From Butyrivibrio sp. MC2021 (GTDB lineage Bacteria > Bacillota > Clostridia > Lachnospirales > Lachnospiraceae): DNA of 39,182 nt. A program made the position numbers and the translations under genes. The stretch is taken from the NCBI RefSeq assembly GCF_000621605.1, contig NZ_JHXX01000020.1, forward strand, positions 1 to 39,182. The letters are read 5' to 3'. The notes below the pieces were generated by a model. That model was not told the origin of the DNA. It was given only the letters and a program-made list of their open reading frames with translations, and made no database searches. Position 1 is the stretch's first letter. Each line of letters opens with the position of its first letter. This document shows positions 7,382-14,550 of the stretch, piece after piece.

Positions 7382-8284
7382 TTACTCTCCATATGCATTC
7401 CAACCGGCCTCATGCCAGCATTCTCCTGTTCCGATCTGGTCGATGGATGAATAGTAAGGCATTGGAAGAGTTCCTGTAAGGGGAACATCTCCGGAAAGTA
7501 CATCTGCCACCGCATTTCCACCCTCGGATCCCGGAAGGTAACACATGATGCAGGAATCCCAGTCAGAAAGGATAAAGCCCTTGAAGCCCAGGTCTTTCTT
7601 GAGATAGTCAATATATTTGATGTTCTCGTGCATTTTGGTTCCCTGAAGGGATGAATGAGACAGCATAATAACCTGAACCCCTGTATTTATCAAGGTTTCG
7701 TATACAGAAAGCTGTGCATCTATCTCTTCCTGAGTCATGTCCGCATCGCCACGGTCTATTATTCTTTCAATTAATTCAGAGTATTCTCCGCTCCCATATT
7801 GGGTATAGCCTCCTCCGAAAAAGTGCTTAGGGCAGACCACCACACCCTCGGATAAAAGTCCTTCTGTGTAGGCCACCGAGAGCTCTTTTACAAGATCATT
7901 GTTATCGGAATAGCACTCGTAAGTCCGGCCCCATCTGGGATCCTGGGCGGCATCCACGCAGGGTGCAAAATTAAGGATCATTCCCGTGTGAACAAGGTCT
8001 GAGCCAACAACCGCGCCATACTCCTTCATAAGCTCAGGGTCATGGGCTGCTCCCATATTAATATTTTGTGGAAAAATTACAGAACCGTAAGCGAAATTTA
8101 CGCCATGAACGCTGTTGATCTCTTTTGCAGTCATACCCTCATATCTGCCGGGATTTGCGGTAGTGGCTTCATCTGTTGTGTCTTGAACTTCTGTCGGCGT
8201 AGTCTGTGCTGTGTCAGATGCACCACAGGCAGTAAGCAAAAAAGCCCCCGCCAGCATAGACGCAATGATTTTACTGTTTTTCAT
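7382..8284 (-). pseudogene. GH3 beta-glucosidase-like lipoprotein with large internal deletions
   Basis: Residues 1-20 are a lipoprotein signal (lipobox LTAC, Cys20) with a Thr-rich linker. The body matches secreted GH3 enzymes: HGVNFAYGSVIFPQNI, APCVDAAQDPRWGRTYE, VCPKHFFGG and GFILSDWDS (SDWD holds the nucleophile). At about residue 243 (near 7552) the frame jumps from SDWDS straight to CIMCYLPGSEGGNAVADVL, normally several hundred residues further on in the C-terminal domain. In relatives a WDS triplet also precedes the second block, so recombination between short repeats is likely. The segment before HGVNFAYG also looks shortened. Only 300 of about 700-800 residues remain. Confidence 0.75.
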
Positions 8285-8306
8285 ACTTCCCCCATAATTT
8301 TATTAT

Positions 8307-8453
8307 TTATTCAACCTCATACAGAGCCCTGAATTCCTCAAGGGCCTGTCTTATTTCTATGTGCTGCGGGCATATTCCTTCGCAGCGGCCGCATTTAATG
8401 CATTCGGAAGCTGTTCCGTGATTCATGGAAAAACGCTCATAATACAATGAGTA
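8307..8453 (-). pseudogene. C-terminal remnant of an aldo/keto reductase (ferredoxin-like tail)
   Basis: The frame reads YYERFSMNHGTASECIKCG and continues RCEGICPQHIEIRQALEEF to a stop at 8307. This is the C-terminal 4Fe-4S tail of COG1453-type aldo/keto reductases (C-x2-C-x2-C-x3-CP). An in-frame stop lies just upstream and there is no start with a ribosome binding site. The catalytic barrel (over 300 residues) is missing. It lies between the deleted GH3 gene and the pectinase, in the window's most decayed stretch. Confidence 0.65.
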
Positions 8454-8501
8454 CTGCTATTTTACAGTTTAATGATCATGTTCTGATTATACCCAATAAA
8501 T

Positions 8502-8536
8502 AAGCGGCTTACAATCACTATGTGACTGCAAGCCGC
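8502..8536 (-). terminator. Terminator of the pectinase gene
   Basis: A long hairpin (AAGCGGCTT..CA..TCAC / GTGA..TG..AAGCCGC, small mismatches) lies 21 bp past the stop at 8557. On the minus strand it is followed by TTATTTATT. Confidence 0.65.
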
Positions 8537-8556
8537 CATGGATACTGACTTATAGA

Positions 8557-11500
8557 TTATTCAAAGAAATATTCAAATGAGCCGTTTACGCTGCCGGTTC
8601 CGATGGCACCGAACTCGATGCTCTGACCGTTAGCAATTGTGGAATTCCATGCAACGGGAGTAATTACGTAGTAATTACCGCTGGTCTTAACATCTACATT
8701 CCAGTAAGAGCCAAGGTTTACCTGATTCTTGTTGATCTTGAGAGTCCATCCGTTTACAGTGCTTCCGGAGTTATTGGAAATTTTGAAGGAGATCTGATAT
8801 CCGGATCCCCAGCTGTTAACAGAATAGTCAAGCTCAAGTCCGTCTGAAACTACAGGTGTTGGATCGGGCTCGATAACAATTGGTTCAGGATCTGGTTCAA
8901 TTACCGGATCAGGCTCAACTACAGGATCGGGTTCTACAACCGGATCAGGTTCAATAACAGGATCCTGAGTAGGCTCGGAAGCAGATGTCTGCTCTGCAAC
9001 CTTCTCAAACTGCCACTGCTGGTTAGGATTGCCGTTATAGGTCCACTGACAAACATTGGTGCCGTCAGCAGTCTTTTTACCTGTTACATCAAGAGCCTTG
9101 GTAGCTGATGAGCACTTGGTTCCGATGGTGTAAATTCCGCTCTGGGAAGTTGTCTTAACAATAAACTGCTGGGCATTTCCGCCGTAAGCCTGATAAATAC
9201 CGATGTCTGCACCTGCTGTATCTTCGCCGTTTGCAACATCAAGCATTACATTGCCGAGCTTGTTGGTAAGAGTGATGTAGCCGTTTCCTACGTTATTTAC
9301 GTACCACTTCTGTGCATCAACGCCGCTGCCTGTCTTAATTACTACACTCTTCCAGCCGTTCGCATTATCAGCGTTAACTGTGAGGTATTTCTGAGACTGA
9401 ACGCCCTTAATATAGTACCAGCCATTCTCGATATAAGCTGTCGCACCTTCATTTGTAGGCTGTGAAGGCTGAGGCTGTGGCTCCGGATCAGGAGTAGGTG
9501 TAACAGTCTGACTTCCGGAATAGTTATAGTATGTAGGTGTCCAGCCGTTAAAGTATGACTGAACATTGAGGCCGTTAGCTGAATAAATTACAGTATTTCT
9601 TACTCTTCCTGAGGTATTTACACTCTTTCCGCCGGCTGTTGTGTTATATTCCTTAAACTTGGCATTTTCAGGAGCATTGCCACTCATAGATGTCCAACCT
9701 GCTGATGTGATGATGCTCTCATACTGCAATTTGGTATTAACAAATGCAACGTCTGCCTTGTCTCCCCAAGGTCTTCCGAAGTAACCTGAAGATACTTTCT
9801 TGCTGCTGTTTGCTGTAACATTGCAGTCAAGGAAAAGAGACTTGCCGTCGCTCTTCATAGCTGTGATATAACCGCCTACTGCCTTGTCTGAATATCCTGC
9901 GAATTCAAGAGTACAATTCTGGAATACTGCGATACCCTGACCAAAGATATAGTCTGTGTTACCTACAACGTGACAATTGTTGTAGTACTCGTAATTTCCT
10001 CTTGTGAAAAGAGTGTCCTGGCTGCCCAGGAATGTGCAGTTGTAGAACTCACTGTAATCGCCTTCTACTGCGATGCAGGCTGCTCTCTCGGTGGCTGTCT
10101 TGCTTGTTACGTCAACACCTTTTCTTCTCTGGAAGGTAATGGATTCGCTTCCTGAAGGTGTAACGCCGTCTGCAATCTCTTCATCTGTCACATAGCGGTT
10201 GAAAGAGTTCTCGAAGGTGATGTTCTCTGCGCGGAAATAATCTGCATTTCCCTTAAGAGCAACTGCGCTGCCCCAACGTGTAGCCTCGCCCATGGAAGAT
10301 TTCTTCTTGGCATTGTTTGCATTGTAATAGCCGTCGCTTCCCATACTGTAATACTTGTAGCCGATACCGTAGTACCAGGTAAGCTTAACTTCCTGTGAAG
10401 GCTGATCGTTAATAAATGTGATGTAAGGAGTGTTTACAATAACCTGCTGACGGTATGTGCCGGGAGCGATATGGATGTAAACACGCTGCTGCTCGCTCTT
10501 GGGATTAAGCTTGGCTGCAGCATCTACAGCGGCCTGAACGGTTGAATAATTGGAAGACTTATTGCTGTAGCCTACATAAAGGTGTGATCCCTGCTGCTGA
10601 GGCTGGCTTGAACCGCTTCCACTGCCTGAATTCTCAGGAAGAAGTCCCTTTTTAATATTGTCAGCGCACCAGGTGCCGTACCATGCATAGCCTGTTCTGC
10701 GCTCCTGACTGATCTTGGTTACATCATCATAAGCCTTTCCGTCACGATCTGCGAAAAGAGGCTTATTGGTGTTGAGATTATAGAATCTTGCCCAGATAGT
10801 TGAACCATTTGATGTAGTCACAACCTTGTCTGTTTTATCCTTGTTCCAATCCCACTTTTTGTTCTCAATCTTTACCTGATCGAACCATTTAACAGCTGCG
10901 TTGTGAGCCTTGATAACAGCATTGCTCTGCTTCTCAGAAGGAAGTGAGCGAAGGAATGTTGCGATAGCAGCACTTTCTGATGAGCAGATAGAAGGAAGCT
11001 CATAAGCGCGGGCATAATCAGGTGCAAGAGTATACTCGTTATGCTGCTGGCACCATGCTGTAAGTGTGCCGTTAACTGTGATCTGAGTGTTCAGAATACA
11101 CTGGATTCCCTTATCAAGAGCGTTCTCAGCCTTCTTCTGATAGCTGCTGTCAACCCAGGCAAACGCTCCGGTTTTCTGATACATTTCCTGCATGATCTTA
11201 AGAACGTTGACCATGGCATTGTCGTTGTAGGTGATATGCGCATGGTAAGTTCCTGCATCGTTGAAGACCTGTGGCCATCCTCCGTTGGAATACTGTCCGT
11301 TAAGAAGAAGGTCTATACCCTTAAGGCAGGACTTTTTGTATTTATCTGTTTTTGTTGCTGTGTAGACATTAGCCAGGAAACGAATCTGTCCCCATGTGGC
11401 ATTGTTGTCGATAGTTGATTTGTTCCAGGATCCGCTGGTGGAGGTCTTCATATCCTTGCGCCAACCGCCGTCTGACAGCTGGTATTTGATAATCTCATCA

Positions 11501-11703
11501 GCAAGCTTGGTTGCTTCAGAGCTCTTCCACCAGGATGAGTCTTTTTTGGAATAAGTGCTCCAGCTGAAGTCATTGTCCCCCGCATAGACTACCATGCTGT
11601 CAGCAGTCTGAGGCAAAACGCCGGCTACCGGTGATACTACCAGTGCTGCCGCCAGCATCAGGCTTGAAAAAAGCTTAACTCCCCATAACAATTTCTTTCT
11701 CAT
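8557..11703 (-). CDS. Secreted pectinase: PL10 pectate lyase - CE8 pectin methylesterase - CBM13 - CBM2
   Basis: 1048 residues. 1-41: signal peptide. About 45-355: PL10 pectate lyase (DGGWRKDM, TIDNNAT, NGGWPQVF, ERRTGYAWYGTW). About 374-720: CE8 pectin methylesterase with Q562-D563 (GSQDTLF), nucleophile Asp584 (TDYIFGQG) and GRPW at 643-646. About 752-905: ricin-type CBM13 with QxW-like repeats (QKWYV, QQFIV, QQWQF). 905-950: PDPVVE-type repeat linker. About 957-1048: CBM2-like module. The CE8 part removes methyl esters from homogalacturonan and the lyase then cleaves the exposed polygalacturonate by beta-elimination; the binding modules hold the enzyme to cell-wall polymers. No anchor motif is seen, so it is probably released. 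It lies just outside the inverted repeats that bracket the rhamnogalacturonan genes. Confidence 0.93.
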   Translation of the reverse strand: MRKKLLWGVKLFSSLMLAAALVVSPVAGVLPQTADSMVVYAGDNDFSWSTYSKKDSSWWKSSEATKLADEIIKYQLSDGGWRKDMKTSTSGSWNKSTIDNNATWGQIRFLANVYTATKTDKYKKSCLKGIDLLLNGQYSNGGWPQVFNDAGTYHAHITYNDNAMVNVLKIMQEMYQKTGAFAWVDSSYQKKAENALDKGIQCILNTQITVNGTLTAWCQQHNEYTLAPDYARAYELPSICSSESAAIATFLRSLPSEKQSNAVIKAHNAAVKWFDQVKIENKKWDWNKDKTDKVVTTSNGSTIWARFYNLNTNKPLFADRDGKAYDDVTKISQERRTGYAWYGTWCADNIKKGLLPENSGSGSGSSQPQQQGSHLYVGYSNKSSNYSTVQAAVDAAAKLNPKSEQQRVYIHIAPGTYRQQVIVNTPYITFINDQPSQEVKLTWYYGIGYKYYSMGSDGYYNANNAKKKSSMGEATRWGSAVALKGNADYFRAENITFENSFNRYVTDEEIADGVTPSGSESITFQRRKGVDVTSKTATERAACIAVEGDYSEFYNCTFLGSQDTLFTRGNYEYYNNCHVVGNTDYIFGQGIAVFQNCTLEFAGYSDKAVGGYITAMKSDGKSLFLDCNVTANSSKKVSSGYFGRPWGDKADVAFVNTKLQYESIITSAGWTSMSGNAPENAKFKEYNTTAGGKSVNTSGRVRNTVIYSANGLNVQSYFNGWTPTYYNYSGSQTVTPTPDPEPQPQPSQPTNEGATAYIENGWYYIKGVQSQKYLTVNADNANGWKSVVIKTGSGVDAQKWYVNNVGNGYITLTNKLGNVMLDVANGEDTAGADIGIYQAYGGNAQQFIVKTTSQSGIYTIGTKCSSATKALDVTGKKTADGTNVCQWTYNGNPNQQWQFEKVAEQTSASEPTQDPVIEPDPVVEPDPVVEPDPVIEPDPEPIVIEPDPTPVVSDGLELDYSVNSWGSGYQISFKISNNSGSTVNGWTLKINKNQVNLGSYWNVDVKTSGNYYVITPVAWNSTIANGQSIEFGAIGTGSVNGSFEYFFE

Positions 11704-11750
11704 ATTTCTCCTTTCCTTCTCTGATGTAAATATTACTTTAGTTGTAATAA

Positions 11751-11779
11751 ATCATAACAGAGAGGCACAGGTTTAACAA
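11751..11779 (-). promoter_or_regulatory. Promoter of the pectinase gene
   Basis: On the minus strand TTGTTA (-35, 11779-11774) and TATGAT (-10, 11756-11751) are separated by 17 bp. Transcription would start about 40 nt before the ATG at 11703, which has GGAG upstream. Confidence 0.6.
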
Positions 11780-11924
11780 TTGAATATTGTGTGAAAAACC
11801 AGGAAAATCCTAGCAAAACATCTCAGAAATACCAATCTAATATTTACTTAATAAATAGTTATGCGAACAATAATATTATATATATAAAAAACATAAAAAA
11901 ATTTTTAACAAAAAAAGGGATGGC

Positions 11925-12026
11925 TCATTGGCCAATGTCATTAAGATAAGATGACAACAAAAAGAAACATGCTAATAAGCGATATCCATGATAAAGCTTG
12001 TTTTTAACAGTTTTAGAATAGTTCAT
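11925..12026 (-). CDS. Possible 33-residue small hydrophobic peptide
   Basis: A strong AAGGAGG site 6 nt before the ATG opens a 33-codon frame with a basic start (MNYSKTVKNKLYHGY) and a hydrophobic stretch (LLACFFLLSSYL). Its last nine codons run through the 25-bp repeat at 11931-11955 and it stops in GGCCAATGAGCC. It may be a small membrane peptide, or only the broken start of an element gene left with the repeat. The rest of 11704-12137 holds the pectinase promoter and the hairpin at 12067. Confidence 0.3.
   Translation of the reverse strand: MNYSKTVKNKLYHGYRLLACFFLLSSYLNDIGQ
11931..11955 (+). repeat. 25-bp inverted repeat, left copy, flanking the rhamnogalacturonan island
   Basis: GCCAATGTCATTAAGATAAG plus ATGAC occurs here and, as a perfect reverse complement, at 26800-26824. 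The orientation is that of terminal inverted repeats, with GCC facing outward on both sides. The 12 bp overlapping the outer end read GGCTCATTGGCC here and the exact inverse on the other copy. Confidence 0.85.
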
Positions 12027-12066
12027 TTAGTGCCTCCTTGAAAAAAGATTTGTCTTTAATTTCAAG

Positions 12067-12111
12067 GGCCGCTTTCGCTACTTCTAAATACAATTCGTAG
12101 CGAAAGCGGCC
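12067..12111. repeat. Perfect 15-bp inverted repeat with a 15-nt loop
   Basis: GGCCGCTTTCGCTAC (12067-12081) pairs exactly with 12097-12111. It lies 27 bp past the GH115 stop. No U-tract follows on the minus strand, so it is not a standard terminator for GH115; on the plus strand GCACTTTTT follows. It could block transcription or exonucleases, or be a repeat scar. Confidence 0.7.
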
Positions 12112-12137
12112 GCACTTTTTCCGTCCCCAGGGGTCAT

Positions 12138-14270
12138 CTAATGGGACATCAAATTCCATAATTCCATATCTGTCAAATGCTCTTTGAGTCTTAGTATCAG
12201 GTGAATTCTGTCACCACCAGCACCGCTCTGGAACTTGCGCTGCCATCGGTAAAAATGTGGTCCATCGCCAAGAACTCTAAGGTATGACATGAGTCCTTCC
12301 ATAAGAATTGCAGACTGGCGAATATCAGCCTCGCAGTCGTTCTTGTAGAACCCACGCCAAATCCCTGTCTCATGACCTCTCATTTTGTCATAGCCATCGT
12401 GAAAGGCCTTCGCAGAAAGACCTGCCTCATAAAAAGCAGAAAGAAAATCAGCACTTCCTGCTTCACGAGTTTCATCAGGCGTATCAAATAAGCTCTTTGT
12501 TTCATTACTATCCAAGCAGTACAGAATCGACTTGCAGGCATGCAGCGCTCCGAGATTACTGTAATATAAATATTCGATCTGCATGATCAGATTATTGTCC
12601 AAAGCTCTCACAGATGCTTTGACCATATCATCACCGGAATTTGCCAGGACAGAGTTTATCTCATCCCTGCACTTATCTAAATACTCCCTGTAGTTATCAG
12701 TGCCCTCTTCGAATTTCGCCATATAAAACTTTACCTGCGAAAGAAGCTTATCTGAAGGACATATCCAGTCAAGGGAGGTATCTGCCTTGGTATTTATGGG
12801 ATCAAACCTGTCAAAATTCGATATAAATGCACTTACCAGCATTCTGCTCCCGTGATTACTAAGCTGCTCTCCCGCATGATCATCCTCATGGGGGCCATAA
12901 GATACGGCATACATCGGCCACAGCTTATAGAGTTTTTCTGCAACTTCTGCGACACTTTCCTCGTAGTACTCATTGCAAAAAGAGCTGTTATGCGAGTTTA
13001 CCATTTCGACAGGATCACTTTTTTCGTTGATCCCATTCCACATTCTGGCGATAATGTCCAGATAATAAGTATGCATCTTTACATTGGAGCAGTTGATCAT
13101 CCAGAAATCATCTACGTTTTTTGAGAGGACAGCTGATAGTTCTTTTACCACAAAGTCTGTGGAATTAGGAAGCATTGTCATCTGGGCTGCTGCCTGGAGG
13201 TCATAGAAGGACGCATGATAATAAATTCCATGTGCACCATTATCACCATCTAAAGGAAGAGCATATACTCTTGGATTGTGATTGTTCTGCCTTCTTGAAA
13301 CCATCTTTCCAAAACCGTTATCGGCCCAGGTTTTGATCACATCTTCAGGCAATTTAAGGAAGCCATCCCTATACAGCTCCATGGTCTCACCGTACAGATT
13401 GGTACAACATATAGCCTTGGGGTCAGCCTCTTTTACCAGGTTGTACTGCTCCATGATAAGATCACTCATGAGCTTCCCCCTTGCTTCCTGGGTGTCGTAG
13501 CTCGGGTCATCAGCCCAAAACGGCCTGTCACCCTGGCCTCTAAAACCCAGATTCCATACGACTTTGCAGTCCTTCTGATTCTCGATGGCCTTCTTCCATA
13601 GGTCCCTGAACAGATCAGGATACTTGTCAAAAGAGGCATCGAGATCAGGATAGGCTCTCGCAAACATCTCTGCTCCAAGAGGCTCTGCATGGTGGTGAGT
13701 TATCCAAAGTCCATAATCCCTTGCCAGATTCTTGTACTTATGGGAATTGTGATCAGTCCCGGGAATAGTCATGTTGCCGCCACAGCGCAGCAGCGCTTCA
13801 AAAGCCATCTCCCAGGGAAAACTCTCTTTTCCCTCGGGATTCCATTCATCAAATAAAACCTCATCGTTGATAAACCATCCCCTTAGGGCAACAGCTCTTT
13901 TACCTGATTCATAGAAATAGTCATCCGGAACCTTGTAGCTTTCCCGCCCAAAAAAAGTCTGTTCATTCCAAAACCAGAAAGGCTGAACACCAAGAAACTT
14001 TCTGCTTATATGATATATTCCGTAGATAAAGCCAAGATCTCCTGATGCCTCTATCCGAAGAATATCTTTCCCTTCTTTTTTCTGCGCTCTTACATTAAAG
14101 TATTCCTCATCATTTTCGGGACAATCAGCCATATCAAGTACTATATCAAGGGCAGTTTTCCCGGTATCAAGGCAGGTGTTCAGAATATCTCTTTTAAGCG
14201 CCTCCACTGCCTTTAAAACCGGTGTGCGCTCAAATTCATAGATAACTTTTGTGTTTTTGTTGATTTCCAT
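12138..14270 (-). CDS. GH115-family alpha-glucuronidase-like protein
   Basis: 710 residues, no signal peptide, so cytoplasmic. The body matches GH115: GFIYGIYHISRKFLGVQPFW, WFINDEVLFDEW, GTDHNSHKY, NLGFRGQGDRPFW, then DFWMINCSNVKMHTYYLD; HFYRWQRKF and HLTDMELWNLM form the usual end of the short form. GH115 enzymes remove (4-O-methyl)-glucuronic acid from xylan or related side chains; in this locus arabinogalactan or rhamnogalacturonan-I side chains are likelier substrates (inference). The nominal GTG at 14273 is rejected for the ATG at 14270, with AGGGG 8 nt upstream. It starts 13 bp after the GH42 remnant, so the two formed an operon. It is shorter than secreted GH115 enzymes with C-terminal extensions. 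Confidence 0.75.
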   Translation of the reverse strand: MEINKNTKVIYEFERTPVLKAVEALKRDILNTCLDTGKTALDIVLDMADCPENDEEYFNVRAQKKEGKDILRIEASGDLGFIYGIYHISRKFLGVQPFWFWNEQTFFGRESYKVPDDYFYESGKRAVALRGWFINDEVLFDEWNPEGKESFPWEMAFEALLRCGGNMTIPGTDHNSHKYKNLARDYGLWITHHHAEPLGAEMFARAYPDLDASFDKYPDLFRDLWKKAIENQKDCKVVWNLGFRGQGDRPFWADDPSYDTQEARGKLMSDLIMEQYNLVKEADPKAICCTNLYGETMELYRDGFLKLPEDVIKTWADNGFGKMVSRRQNNHNPRVYALPLDGDNGAHGIYYHASFYDLQAAAQMTMLPNSTDFVVKELSAVLSKNVDDFWMINCSNVKMHTYYLDIIARMWNGINEKSDPVEMVNSHNSSFCNEYYEESVAEVAEKLYKLWPMYAVSYGPHEDDHAGEQLSNHGSRMLVSAFISNFDRFDPINTKADTSLDWICPSDKLLSQVKFYMAKFEEGTDNYREYLDKCRDEINSVLANSGDDMVKASVRALDNNLIMQIEYLYYSNLGALHACKSILYCLDSNETKSLFDTPDETREAGSADFLSAFYEAGLSAKAFHDGYDKMRGHETGIWRGFYKNDCEADIRQSAILMEGLMSYLRVLGDGPHFYRWQRKFQSGAGGDRIHLILRLKEHLTDMELWNLMSH

Positions 14271-14283
14271 CACACTATCCCCT

Positions 14284-14424
14284 TCAGAATTTTACTACCA
14301 AAACACCATAGGGAGGAAGCTCCAGCATCCTGTCAATATCCTCTTCCCACATGGATTTATCCCAGTGCTCAGGATAGTAGCAAGTCCCCATATCTATCTT
14401 GTTTCCATTTAGTATTTTACTCAT
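14284..14424 (-). pseudogene. Collapsed GH42 beta-galactosidase (46 codons, in-frame deletion)
   Basis: A GGAGG site and ATG open a 46-codon frame. Residues 1-35 (KIDMGTCYYPEHWDKSMWEE) are the N-terminus of GH42 beta-galactosidases. It then continues directly with LPPYGVLVVKF, the family's usual last residues, and stops. Over 600 residues between them, including both catalytic Glu, are gone while the frame is kept. The junction is near 14319. GH42 would have removed galactose from beta-galactan side chains before or alongside GH112. The short gene still precedes GH115 by 13 bp and may act only as a translated leader. Confidence 0.8.
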
Positions 14425-14450
14425 AAATATTCCTCCATCATGGTACATTT

Positions 14451-14468
14451 ATGGTCCCCAGGGACCAT
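14451..14468. promoter_or_regulatory. Palindrome upstream of the GH42 remnant / GH115
   Basis: ATGGTCCC-CA-GGGACCAT, 8-bp arms, lies between the transporter terminator and the GH42-remnant ribosome binding site. It could be an operator or a hairpin in the leader. Confidence 0.35.
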
Positions 14469-14472
14469 TATA

Positions 14473-14510
14473 CAAAAAAATAACCTCCGGGAATCAAATT
14501 CCCGGAGGCC
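14473..14510 (-). terminator. Strong terminator after the binding-protein gene
   Basis: An 11-bp GC-rich stem (CCTCCGGGAAT / ATTCCCGGAGG, 3-nt loop) followed on the minus strand by TTATTTTTTTG. It ends the transporter operon about 40 bp past the stop at 14551 and separates it from GH115. Confidence 0.85.
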
Positions 14511-14550
14511 TGATTTCAATCTGGTCCTATAACTCCGTCCCCATGGTTCA

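Noticed and set aside
12013..12159. 48-codon minus-strand frame (MEFDVPLDDPWGRKK...) overlapping the end of GH115 and the 15-bp hairpin
   Set aside because: It looks fairly coding, but there is no ribosome binding site, the GH115 frame ends with the family's own HLTD..L motif, and the hairpin explains the symmetry.
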